Below, piece after piece: positions 30,164 to 37,768 of a stretch of DNA of 37,768 bases (its first letter is position 1; the number at the start of each line of letters is the position of its first letter). This DNA comes from an uncultured Clostridium sp. GTDB lineage: Bacteria; Bacillota; Clostridia; Lachnospirales; Lachnospiraceae. The stretch covers positions 1-37,768 of the forward strand of contig UQTA01000029.1 of NCBI GenBank assembly GCA_900543885.1, read 5' to 3'. The notes under the pieces are model-generated. The model made no database searches. It saw only the letters and a list, made by a program, of their open reading frames with translations, and had not been told where the DNA came from. Position numbers and translations under genes: made by a program.

Positions 30164-31171
30164 TTGAACATCAGAGAAACCTTAGAACAGCTGGAGCTTA
30201 ATACATTAAGCCCCTACGCCTCCTTTTCATCACATACAAGAGGAAGGGATCAGAAAGAACCACTTTGCGATATCCGACCGGAATACCAGCGGGATAGAGA
30301 CCGTATTCTCCACTGCAAGGCATTTCGCCGTATGAAGCATAAGACGCAGGTATTTCTTGCCCCTGAAGGAGATCATTACCGCACAAGACTTACCCATACA
30401 TTGGAGGTATCCCAGATTGCCCGGACCATTGCAAAAGCCCTGCGGTTAAACGAAAGCCTTACGGAAGCAATTGCTTTGGGGCATGATCTTGGCCATACGC
30501 CCTTTGGTCATTCTGGGGAAGCTGTTTTAAACGAAATCTGTGAAGATGGCTTTACCCATTATGAGCAGAGTGTCCGTGTGGTGGAAAAACTGGAAAAAAA
30601 TGGAAAAGGGTTAAACCTTACCTGGGAAGTGCGGGATGGCATCCGCAATCATCGTACTGCCGGTCATCCATCTACTTTAGAAGGAGGAGTAGTCCGCCTG
30701 TCTGATAAGATCGCTTATATCAATCATGATATAGATGATGCTATCCGGGCGAAGATGTTTGAGGAGAAAGACCTTCCCAACTGCTATACAGATGTGCTGG
30801 GACACAGTGTCCGGGAACGTTTAAATATTATGATCCATGATATTATCTTAAACAGCCTTAATAAGCCGGGAATTTTTATGTCAGAAGGTATGGAAGAGGC
30901 TATGATGGGGCTTCGCCAGTGGATGTTTGACAATGTATACAAAAATGATATTCCGAAAGCAGAAGAAGGCAGAGCCCAGCAGATGCTTTCACAGCTTTAT
31001 TTCTATTATATGGATCATGTGGACGAACTTCCTCAGGAGTCTCTCAATTTTTTAGATGCAGGAGAGAAGGTTTCACGTGTGGTGTGTGATTACATAGCAG
31101 GCATGAGTGATATTTATGCCATTGATCAGTTTGAAAAATTATTCGTTCCAAAACGCTGGAACGTACTATAA
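30164..31171 (+). CDS. dgt: dGTP triphosphohydrolase-like HD protein
   Basis: A 335-residue HD-domain phosphohydrolase, predicted to split dGTP (or other dNTPs) into deoxynucleoside and triphosphate. Metal-binding HD motif residues: H78 (RTRLTHTLEV), H107-D108 (GHDLGHTPFGHSGE) and D189 (INHDIDD). The start is TTG 30164, supported by GGGGTGA 5-6 nt upstream and by the usual N terminus; no ATG lies near. It heads the dgt-dnaG-sigA cluster characteristic of Clostridia. Confidence 0.93.
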   Translation: MNIRETLEQLELNTLSPYASFSSHTRGRDQKEPLCDIRPEYQRDRDRILHCKAFRRMKHKTQVFLAPEGDHYRTRLTHTLEVSQIARTIAKALRLNESLTEAIALGHDLGHTPFGHSGEAVLNEICEDGFTHYEQSVRVVEKLEKNGKGLNLTWEVRDGIRNHRTAGHPSTLEGGVVRLSDKIAYINHDIDDAIRAKMFEEKDLPNCYTDVLGHSVRERLNIMIHDIILNSLNKPGIFMSEGMEEAMMGLRQWMFDNVYKNDIPKAEEGRAQQMLSQLYFYYMDHVDELPQESLNFLDAGEKVSRVVCDYIAGMSDIYAIDQFEKLFVPKRWNVL

Positions 31172-31175
31172 TAGA

Positions 31176-31230
31176 AGGATCCATCTGCGTCAGCAGAAAT
31201 CAGGGCATATCAATGCCTGGATCGGATCCT
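31176..31230 (+). other. Structured intercistronic leader before dnaG
   Basis: AGGATCC (31176-31182) and GGATCCT (31224-31230) close perfectly over two inner hairpins, CTGC-GTCA-GCAG and CAGGGCAT-ATCA-ATGCCTG, so the RNA could form a three-way junction 28 nt before the dnaG start. No T tract follows. It may limit or process the dgt-dnaG mRNA; this is inference. Confidence 0.6.
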
Positions 31231-31257
31231 GTATTTTAACAGAAGGGAGAAAAAAGC

Positions 31258-33147
31258 ATGTACTATCCGGATGAAGTCATAGAGGAAGTAAGAATGAAGA
31301 ATGACATCGTAGATGTGATTTCAGGATATGTAAAGCTGCAGAAAAAAGGAGCCAACTATTTTGGCCTTTGCCCTTTCCATAATGAAAAATCGCCTTCTTT
31401 TTCCGTTTCCCCTGGAAAGCAGATGTATTACTGTTTTGGATGCGGAGCCGGAGGAAATGTTCTTACTTTTGTAATGGAATATGAAAATTATACCTTTCAG
31501 GAGGCGCTGCAGTCTTTAGCCGACCGGGCGGGAGTGACGCTGCCGAAAATGGAATACAGCAAAGAAGCCAGAGAACAGGCAGAGCTGCGTGCCAGATTAT
31601 TAGAGGTAAATAAACTGGCGGCCAACTATTTTTACTATCAGATGAAGCAGCCTCAGGGAAAAATGGCATATGAATATTTCCACGATAAGCGAAAGCTCAC
31701 AGATGAGACGATGCTGCGGTTTGGACTTGGTTATTCTAATAAAACAAGCGATGATCTGTATCGTTTCCTGAAAGAAAAAGGCTATGATGATGGATTTCTC
31801 AGCCAGACGGGCCTTGTGACTATTGAAGAGCGGGGAGGAAGGGACAAGTTCTGGAACCGTGTTATGTTTCCAATCATGGATGTGAATAACCGGGTCATTG
31901 GTTTTGGAGGCCGGGTGATGGGTGACGGGGAGCCTAAATATTTAAACTCTCCAGAAACGAAATTATTTGATAAAAGCCGGAATCTGTATGGTCTGAATTA
32001 TGCCAGGACGACCAGAGAAAAGTATATGCTGGTGTGTGAAGGCTATCTGGATGTGATCTCCATGCATCAGGCGGGCTTTACCAATGCAGTGGCCTCTTTG
32101 GGAACTGCATTTACCAGCCAGCACGCAGGTGTCTTAAAGCGCTATACAGACCAGGTGATCTTAACTTATGACAGCGATGGTGCAGGCATTAAAGCAGCGC
32201 TGCGGGCCATTCCTATTTTAAGGGATGCAGGAATTTCTGCCAGAGTTTTAAATATGAAGCCATATAAGGATCCAGATGAATTTATTAAAAATATGGGGCC
32301 TGAGGCTTTTAGAGAGCGGATCGCACAGGCGAAAAACAGCTTTTTATTTGAGATCGATGTGTTAAAGCGGAACTATCAGTTAGAGGATCCGGAGCAGAAA
32401 ACGAAATTTTATCAGGAAACAGCGAAAAAACTGCTGCAGTTTGGAGAACCGTTAGAGCGGGATAATTATATCCAGGCAGTATCCAGAGAGCAGATGATCA
32501 AAGAAGAGGAACTTCGCCAGTTAGTAAACCGTCTGGGAATGCAGATGGGACTAAAGGCCGGTGACAGCTACCGGGAAGATGGGGCTGGACGGAATATCAT
32601 TTCACGGGAAAATGGAAACAGTTCCGGCAGTGATGTGGTACGACCGGAATATGGCAGAGATTTTTATGAAGGACAGCCAATGCAGCAAAATCAGGCTCCG
32701 GCAAAGAAAACAGGAAGAAAACAGGAGCGGGAAGACGGTATACGAAGATCCCAGAGGCTGCTGCTTACCTGGCTGATCGAAGATCCGGCATTATTTGACA
32801 AGATAAAAGGTATTATAACAGCAGATGATTTTGTAGAAGATCTGTATCACCAGGTGGCAGTCATGGTATTTGAAGGCCATGAAGCAGGAAATGTAAATCC
32901 GGCCGGTATTTTAAGCAGGTTTATCAATGATGAAGATCAGTACAAAGAAGTAGCGGCATTATTTAATGCCAGCTTGAAAGAATCCTTAAACAATGAGGAG
33001 CAGAAAAAGGCATTTGCGGAGACTGTAATGAAAGTAAGAAAAAACAGTCTGGACAGCGCAAGCCGGAATGCAAAAGATATTGCCCAGCTGCAGGAGATCA
33101 TAAAGCAGCAGGCAGCTTTAAAGCAGCTGCATATATCCCTGGATTGA
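31258..33147 (+). CDS. dnaG: DNA primase DnaG
   Basis: A 629-residue primase. Zinc-binding domain with C38, H41, C59 and C62 (CPFH ... CFGC), RNA polymerase core with FPIMDVNNRVIGFGGR, TOPRIM motif VCEGYLDVISMH and metal-binding TYDSDGAG, then a ~100-residue polar linker (~440-495, GREN-, Q- and K-rich) and the C-terminal helicase-binding domain. Length is typical. AGAAGGGAG precedes the start. It synthesises primers at the replication fork; sigA follows 16 nt later. Confidence 0.97.
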   Translation: MYYPDEVIEEVRMKNDIVDVISGYVKLQKKGANYFGLCPFHNEKSPSFSVSPGKQMYYCFGCGAGGNVLTFVMEYENYTFQEALQSLADRAGVTLPKMEYSKEAREQAELRARLLEVNKLAANYFYYQMKQPQGKMAYEYFHDKRKLTDETMLRFGLGYSNKTSDDLYRFLKEKGYDDGFLSQTGLVTIEERGGRDKFWNRVMFPIMDVNNRVIGFGGRVMGDGEPKYLNSPETKLFDKSRNLYGLNYARTTREKYMLVCEGYLDVISMHQAGFTNAVASLGTAFTSQHAGVLKRYTDQVILTYDSDGAGIKAALRAIPILRDAGISARVLNMKPYKDPDEFIKNMGPEAFRERIAQAKNSFLFEIDVLKRNYQLEDPEQKTKFYQETAKKLLQFGEPLERDNYIQAVSREQMIKEEELRQLVNRLGMQMGLKAGDSYREDGAGRNIISRENGNSSGSDVVRPEYGRDFYEGQPMQQNQAPAKKTGRKQEREDGIRRSQRLLLTWLIEDPALFDKIKGIITADDFVEDLYHQVAVMVFEGHEAGNVNPAGILSRFINDEDQYKEVAALFNASLKESLNNEEQKKAFAETVMKVRKNSLDSASRNAKDIAQLQEIIKQQAALKQLHISLD

Positions 33148-33163
33148 TTTAAGGAGGAAGCTT

Positions 33164-34273
33164 ATGGAAAGAACGGGAAGAGAGGAACCTTTAAGCTTTA
33201 AGGAGAAAATGGGACGGCTTTTAGCTGATGCCCGAACGGAAAAACGACAGCTGGAATATCGGGATATCTTCCGGTATTTCAGGCCGAAAGAGCTGAAAGA
33301 GGAGGAACTGGACCGCGTTCTTGACATATTGGCGGAAAACCAGGTGCAGATATTAGATGGAGAAGATGAGTCAGAGGATTCTGAAGCGGAAATAGAAGAA
33401 GAGCTGACAGAAAAAATGACTCAGGCGGAAAATGGATCATGGAATCAGGCAGATCCTGTGTGTTTGTATTTAAAGGAAATAGGTAAGATTTCCCTGCTCA
33501 CCAAGGAAGAAGAACAAAATTTAGCTATACAGATACAGGCTGGAAATAAAGAAGCAAAGGAAAAACTGGCTAAAGCCAATCTTCGGCTGGTAGTCAGCAT
33601 TGCAAAACGCTATGCAGGGCGTGGAATGGCATTTTTAGATCTGGTCCAGGAAGGAAATCTGGGCCTGATGCGGGCAGTTGAGAAATTCAATTACCAAAAA
33701 GGCTATCGTTTTAGTACTTATGCTACCTGGTGGATCCGTCAGTCCATCACAAGGGCGATAGCGGATCAGGCAAGAACGATCCGGATCCCGGTTCATATGG
33801 TGGAGGTCATCAACCGGGTGATGCGAAGTTCCAGGCGGCTCCTTCAGGAACTGGGGAGAGAGCCTACGATCCAGGAGATAGCAGATCAGGTACATATGCC
33901 GGGAAAACGAGTGGAAGAGGTTTTAAATATAGCCCAGGAACCTATATCTTTGGAAACACCGGTGGGAGAGGAAGAGGACAGCCATTTAGGGGATTTTATT
34001 CGGGATGAGAAAATGTCTCTTCTCCAGGATGAGGCATCCTTTGTATTTCTCCATGAGCAGCTGATAGATGTATTAAAGACATTGACACCAAGAGAGCAGC
34101 AGGTATTATCCCTGCGTTTCGGATTGTATGACGGTGAAGGGAAAACCTTGGAAGAAGTGGGAAAACAGTTTCATGTGACCAGGGAAAGGATCCGCCAGAT
34201 CGAAGATAAGGCTCTGCGCAAACTGCGCCATCCAAGCAGAAGCAGGAAGTTAAAAGACTATTTGGAAAGCTGA
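33164..34273 (+). CDS. sigA: RNA polymerase primary sigma factor SigA (RpoD)
   Basis: A 369-residue housekeeping sigma factor. An acidic region 1.1 and linker (residues ~1-95) precede region 1.2 (DPVCLYLKEIGKISLLT), region 2 (LVVSIAKRYAGRGMAFLDLVQEGNLGLMRAVEKF; 2.4 YATWWIRQSITRAIADQ), region 3 (IPVHMVEVINRV) and region 4 (VLSLRFGL; HTH VTRERIRQIEDKALRKLRHPSR). AAGGAGG lies before the start. Recognises the TTGACA/TATAAT promoters seen elsewhere in this window. Confidence 0.97.
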   Translation: MERTGREEPLSFKEKMGRLLADARTEKRQLEYRDIFRYFRPKELKEEELDRVLDILAENQVQILDGEDESEDSEAEIEEELTEKMTQAENGSWNQADPVCLYLKEIGKISLLTKEEEQNLAIQIQAGNKEAKEKLAKANLRLVVSIAKRYAGRGMAFLDLVQEGNLGLMRAVEKFNYQKGYRFSTYATWWIRQSITRAIADQARTIRIPVHMVEVINRVMRSSRRLLQELGREPTIQEIADQVHMPGKRVEEVLNIAQEPISLETPVGEEEDSHLGDFIRDEKMSLLQDEASFVFLHEQLIDVLKTLTPREQQVLSLRFGLYDGEGKTLEEVGKQFHVTRERIRQIEDKALRKLRHPSRSRKLKDYLES

Positions 34274-34314
34274 TCAGGCGCATAGACGGGTCTGATATAG
34301 ATAGAAGGAACAAA

Positions 34315-35097
34315 ATGAACATGACAGAGAACAAAAACAATACAGAAACTATAAAAACACGGTTTCGACTTTCAGAACGATTAAAGCTGGTTGCTTCTTT
34401 TGTACCGGAAGGCAGCCGGATCGCAGATATAGGGACTGACCATGGGTATGTACCGATTTATCTGGCAGAAACCGGGAAAATAAAAAGCGCTTTGGCTATG
34501 GATGTGCGAAAAGGGCCTTTAGAGAGAGCAGAGGAACATATTAAAGAATACCGGCAAGATGCTGCAGATACAGCCATTCCTATAGAAACCCGTTTAAGCA
34601 ATGGCCTGGAAAAACTGCAGACAAAAGAGGCAGATACGGTTATTATCGCAGGAATGGGCGGCGAACTGGAGATCAGCATTTTAGAGGCGGGAAAGCAATT
34701 GTGGAGCGGTATCCCACACTGGATCTTTTCACCTCAGTCTGACCTGGAAAAATTCCGCCGCTATCTGAAGGAAAATGGCTTTTTTATTGAAGATGAAGCG
34801 ATGATACTGGATGAGGGAAAGTTTTATACAGTGATCAAAGCGGGCTTCGGACAAAGCGGTAAAGATACGTGGGAGTGTAAAACGGTTTCTGAGTACCGTT
34901 TTGGAGCAGTTTTGCTCAGGCGTAAAGATGCAGTTTTAAAGCAGTATCTTTTAAAAGAAGAAAAACGAGTGGAAGGGATCTTAAAAGGATTTGCAGGAAA
35001 GAAAGAAGAAGAACTGACGGTAGGACAGGCAGCAGCCTGCAGGACTTTAAAAGAAGAACTTTCATATATCAGGGAGGCACAAGATGAGATGCAGTGA
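34315..35097 (+). CDS. trmK: tRNA (adenine(22)-N(1))-methyltransferase TrmK
   Basis: A 260-residue SAM-dependent methyltransferase, YqfN/TrmK family. Motif I ADIGTDHGYVPIYLAE, IIAGMGGELEISILE (post-motif), WIFSPQSDLEKFRRYL and a helical C-terminal tRNA-binding coil. It modifies A22 in the tRNA D-arm. AGAAGGA precedes the start. The end overlaps nif3 by 14 nt. The position next to sigA matches B. subtilis and Clostridia. Confidence 0.93.
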   Translation: MNMTENKNNTETIKTRFRLSERLKLVASFVPEGSRIADIGTDHGYVPIYLAETGKIKSALAMDVRKGPLERAEEHIKEYRQDAADTAIPIETRLSNGLEKLQTKEADTVIIAGMGGELEISILEAGKQLWSGIPHWIFSPQSDLEKFRRYLKENGFFIEDEAMILDEGKFYTVIKAGFGQSGKDTWECKTVSEYRFGAVLLRRKDAVLKQYLLKEEKRVEGILKGFAGKKEEELTVGQAAACRTLKEELSYIREAQDEMQ

Positions 35098-35893
35098 AGT
35101 AATAGAAATACTTAGAGAACTGGCTCCGGAAAACTGTGCCTGCGACTGGGATAATCCGGGACTGTTAGCAGGGCGCAGTGATAAAGAAGTAAAAAAGATC
35201 TATATTGCTTTGGATGCGACAGACCAGGTAGTTGAGGCTGCTGTTAAAGTGGGGGCAGATATGCTTCTGACCCATCATCCGCTGATTTTTAAGGCAATCA
35301 AGAAAGTGAATGATCAGAATTTTATCACCCGGAGGCTGGTAAAACTGATCCAGGCAGATATTTCTTATTATGCCATGCATACTAATTTTGATGCAGCACC
35401 AGGCTGTATGGCAGATCTGGCAGCAGAACAGCTTTCTTTAAAGGATACAGAGCCATTAGAATGTATGGGAGATATAGAAATAAAGGGAAATCCTGTAGCA
35501 TATGGAATCGGAAAAACAGGAGATCTGCCGGAAAAGATGACAGTAAAAGCACTGGCAGAAAAAGTGAAACAGGCCTTTGAACTTCCTTTTGTTCTGGTAT
35601 ATGGAGAAGAACTGATGGAAATGGAAGTAGAAAAAGTGGCTCTTTGCCCGGGGGCTGGGGGAAGTGTGATCGAAGAAGCTATACATACAGGTGCAAAGGC
35701 ACTGGTAACAGGAGATATCAGCCATCATCAGGGGATTGATGCAGCGGCCAGGAATATGGCGGTGATCGATGCAGGCCATTATGGTATGGAACACATTTTT
35801 ATCCAGTTTATGGCGGGATATTTAAAAGAAAATCTTCCGTCAGGGGTGGAGATCATCACAGCTGCACCAGCATGGCCTACTGTTCTTTTATAA
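35084..35893 (+). CDS. Nif3-like dinuclear metal centre protein
   Basis: A 269-residue NIF3/YqfO family protein. The metal ligands are visible in DMLLTHHPLIF (two His), MHTNFDAAPGC (Asp) and the C-terminal IDAGHYGMEHIF (His and Glu). It lacks the ~100-residue PII-like insert of B. subtilis YqfO. GGGAGG lies 7 nt before the ATG; it overlaps trmK. The family is often labelled GTP cyclohydrolase type 2, but the biochemical role is unsettled. Confidence 0.92.
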   Translation: MRCSEVIEILRELAPENCACDWDNPGLLAGRSDKEVKKIYIALDATDQVVEAAVKVGADMLLTHHPLIFKAIKKVNDQNFITRRLVKLIQADISYYAMHTNFDAAPGCMADLAAEQLSLKDTEPLECMGDIEIKGNPVAYGIGKTGDLPEKMTVKALAEKVKQAFELPFVLVYGEELMEMEVEKVALCPGAGGSVIEEAIHTGAKALVTGDISHHQGIDAAARNMAVIDAGHYGMEHIFIQFMAGYLKENLPSGVEIITAAPAWPTVLL

Positions 35894-35959
35894 AGAGTCC
35901 AGTGCATGAAAAGTACGGTGTGTTTTGGCATGTTTTAGTGCATGAAATGGAGGATGCCT

Positions 35960-37612
35960 ATGGTACGTTTAACTATCAATACACAGATAAAAGAGTATCC
36001 GGAAGATATTACCTGGCAGAAGGTAGCCCAGGAGTACCAGAAAGAGTATTCAGATGAGATATTATTAGTGCAGGTAAACGGAAAACTTCAGGAACTTCAG
36101 GAAAAGATAAGAGAAGGCGAAGTACAGTTTGTTACGGCACGGCAAAAGCCGGGAATTTCCGCTTATCAGAGAAGTGCCACCCTTTTAATGCTAAAAGCTT
36201 TTTATGCAGCGGCAGGTCCTGAAAATGTAGAAAAAGTTATTGTGGACTTCTCCATTGGAAAGGGATTTTTTGTAGAAGCAAGAGGAAATTTCACGTTAGA
36301 TCAGAGGCTTCTTGATCAGGTAAAAGCCAAAATGCAGGAATATGTAGATCAGGAGATCCCTATTTTAAAACGCAGTATTTCCACAGATGATGCAATCGAA
36401 CGTTTCCACAGACACCGGATGTATGACAAAGAACGTCTGTTCCGCTATCGTCGTGTATCCAGAGTCAATGTGTACAGCATTGACGGATTTGAGGATTATT
36501 TCTACGGATATATGGTTCCCAATACGAAATATATCCGCTATTTTGATCTGAAACTGTATGAATATGGTTTTGTGCTTATGCTGCCGTCTATGCTGGCACC
36601 AACGGTATTGCCGGAGTTTGCACCATTGCCAAAGCTGTTTCACACACTGGCAGATTCCTCAGAATGGGGAAAACGTCTGGATTTAGAAACAGTAGGAGCC
36701 TTAAATGACAAGATCGCAGCAGGAGATATGTCTCATCTGATCCTGATCCAGGAAGCCCTTCAGGAGAAAAGGATTGCAGAGATCGCAGCTCAGATCGCGG
36801 AACGGAAAACAGCAAAGCTGGTTATGATCGCAGGTCCGTCTTCTTCTGGTAAAACTACATTTTCGCACAGACTTTCTGTTCAGTTAGAGGCCATTGGATT
36901 AAAGCCGCATCCCATTGCTGTAGACAATTATTTTGTCAATCGTGTGGACAGTCCAAGGGATGAGAACGGCAATTATAATTACGAGGTTCTGGAATGTCTG
37001 GATGTAGAGAAGTTTAATCAGGATATGCAGGCTCTTTTAAGAGGAGAGCAGGCGGAACTGCCTTATTATAATTTTAAGAAAGGAGAGCGGGAGTACAAAG
37101 GGGATTTCCTGAAACTGGGAAAAGATGATATCCTGGTGATTGAAGGAATACACTGTTTAAATGACCGTTTATCTTATTCTCTTCCAAGGGAGAGTAAATT
37201 TAAGATTTATATAAGTGCGCTGACTCAGTTAAATATTGATGAGCATAACCGCATTCCTACTACAGATGGCCGTTTGCTGCGCCGCATGATCCGTGATGCA
37301 AGGACAAGAGGGGCTTCTGCCCGGGATACCATCCGTATGTGGCCGTCTGTGCGTAAAGGAGAAGAGGAAAATATTTTCCCATACCAGGAAGAGGCAGATG
37401 CTATGTTTAATTCTGCGCTGATCTACGAACTGGCAGTATTAAAACAATATGTGGAACCGCTGCTTTTCGGCATCCCAAAGGATTGTCCGGAGTATACAGA
37501 GGCAAAGCGCCTGCTTAAATTCCTGGATTATTTTATTGGTGTCAGCAGCGAGGATATTCCGAAAAATTCGATTTTAAGAGAGTTTATTGGCGGAAGTTGT
37601 TTGGATGTGTAA
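35960..37612 (+). CDS. TGS-domain/uridine kinase-like nucleoside kinase
   Basis: A 550-residue three-part protein: N-terminal TGS-like segment (MVRLTINTQIKEYPEDITW; ~1-65), a threonyl-tRNA synthetase second additional domain-like middle (KPGISAYQRSATLLML, FSIGKGFFVEAR; ~65-270), and a C-terminal uridine kinase P-loop domain (~285-480) with Walker A AGPSSSGKTTFSHRL, DNYFVNR and IEGIHCLN. The same architecture occurs widely in Clostridia as 'nucleoside kinase'; the substrate is presumed to be uridine or another nucleoside. ATG 35960 follows GGAGG by 6 nt, and in-frame codons further upstream contain the ribosome binding site. It is the last gene of the macromolecular synthesis cluster. Confidence 0.92.
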   Translation: MVRLTINTQIKEYPEDITWQKVAQEYQKEYSDEILLVQVNGKLQELQEKIREGEVQFVTARQKPGISAYQRSATLLMLKAFYAAAGPENVEKVIVDFSIGKGFFVEARGNFTLDQRLLDQVKAKMQEYVDQEIPILKRSISTDDAIERFHRHRMYDKERLFRYRRVSRVNVYSIDGFEDYFYGYMVPNTKYIRYFDLKLYEYGFVLMLPSMLAPTVLPEFAPLPKLFHTLADSSEWGKRLDLETVGALNDKIAAGDMSHLILIQEALQEKRIAEIAAQIAERKTAKLVMIAGPSSSGKTTFSHRLSVQLEAIGLKPHPIAVDNYFVNRVDSPRDENGNYNYEVLECLDVEKFNQDMQALLRGEQAELPYYNFKKGEREYKGDFLKLGKDDILVIEGIHCLNDRLSYSLPRESKFKIYISALTQLNIDEHNRIPTTDGRLLRRMIRDARTRGASARDTIRMWPSVRKGEEENIFPYQEEADAMFNSALIYELAVLKQYVEPLLFGIPKDCPEYTEAKRLLKFLDYFIGVSSEDIPKNSILREFIGGSCLDV

Positions 37613-37711
37613 TTGCTATATAGTCGTGAAAGGTCCGAAAACCACCGGCGCGCATTACAGATGCGCATTTGGGAGAAAATCCTTTGTTCGTGGGCTTGCG
37701 CCGCCTAGTGT

Positions 37712-37768
37712 CAGAACTGCGAACCCAACTCACACGCTTCGCGTGTTCGGGCACGGTTCTCCGTTCTG
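37712..37768. repeat. GC-rich imperfect palindrome at window end
   Basis: CAGAAC (37712-37717) and GTTCTG (37763-37768) enclose CGAACCC against GGGCACGGTTC and a central ACACGC-TTC-GCGTGT hairpin. Bases 37613-37711 before it hold no gene. GC content exceeds that of nearby non-coding DNA. It may be a third repeat family or a transcription terminator region; the element may continue past the window. Confidence 0.5.

Noticed and set aside
1..37768. CRISPR array, insertion sequence with transposase, prophage genes or replication origin
   Set aside because: No regularly spaced direct repeats, transposase, integrase or structural phage genes, and no DnaA-box cluster were seen; only non-autonomous palindromic repeats occur.

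Overview
The window looks like a chromosomal segment from a Gram-positive, strictly anaerobic Clostridia, most likely a Lachnospiraceae gut commensal (Blautia or Lachnoclostridium-like). Evidence for this is the dgt-dnaG-sigA-trmK-nif3 macromolecular synthesis cluster typical of Clostridia, strong AGGAGG-type ribosome binding sites, a tRNA gene without encoded CCA, a two-gene SufC/SufB-like Fe-S system, a sigma-54 amino-acid catabolic operon and a Csp-like subtilase. The genus call is inference. No phage, transposase gene or CRISPR array was seen.

Layout. 1-5.8 kb: a 5'-truncated sigma-54 enhancer-binding protein, then a clear -24/-12 promoter driving a PatB/MalY beta-lyase, a neutral amino acid:cation symporter, a glutaredoxin-like protein and a CyuA-type cysteine desulfidase. 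Together these form a cysteine (thiol amino acid) uptake and desulfuration operon, with a strong internal terminator hairpin before the last gene. 5.9-8.2 kb: tRNA-Leu(CAG) with its own promoter and terminator, a ~150 bp palindromic mobile repeat, sufC-sufB, and a second, unrelated palindromic repeat. 8.2-10.1 kb: an S8 (Csp-like) serine protease. 10.1-12.9 kb: an Rrf2 regulator, a flavin-barrel/ferredoxin gene broken by one TAG codon, a class M sirtuin (SirTM) and a zinc-type macrodomain, translationally coupled. This is a reversible protein ADP-ribosylation cassette lacking the lipoyl-carrier genes it is usually found with. 13.0-13.6 kb: remnant of a BMP-family substrate-binding protein. 13.9-17.1 kb: SulP anion transporter and a convergent MATE exporter sharing a bidirectional terminator, then an inverted second copy of the first repeat.

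17.2-21.1 kb: a GntR/FCD regulator divergent from a YfcC-type carrier and a YgeY-type M20 hydrolase. 21.2-22.2 kb: homocysteine S-methyltransferase. 22.3-26.3 kb: FMN riboswitch, two successive intrinsic terminators, then ribD-ribE-ribBA-ribH. The last gene is set off by decayed ends of the first repeat. 26.4-29.7 kb: a second GntR/FCD regulator divergent from a cyclase-ketopantoate reductase-like-YhcH operon whose sigma-70 promoter is buried in a GTATAC-based palindrome. 29.7-30.1 kb: a structured non-coding stretch with a strong terminator. 30.2-37.6 kb: dgt, dnaG, sigA, trmK, nif3 and a TGS-domain/uridine-kinase-like nucleoside kinase. The window ends inside another GC-rich palindrome.

Most worth a second look: the SirTM/macrodomain cassette with redox partners, the sigma-54 cysteine operon with its internal attenuator-like hairpins, the dispersed palindromic repeats, the double terminator behind the FMN riboswitch, and the GntR-controlled cyclase/reductase/YhcH operon of unknown substrate. 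All calls rest on reading the sequence; no database search was run.
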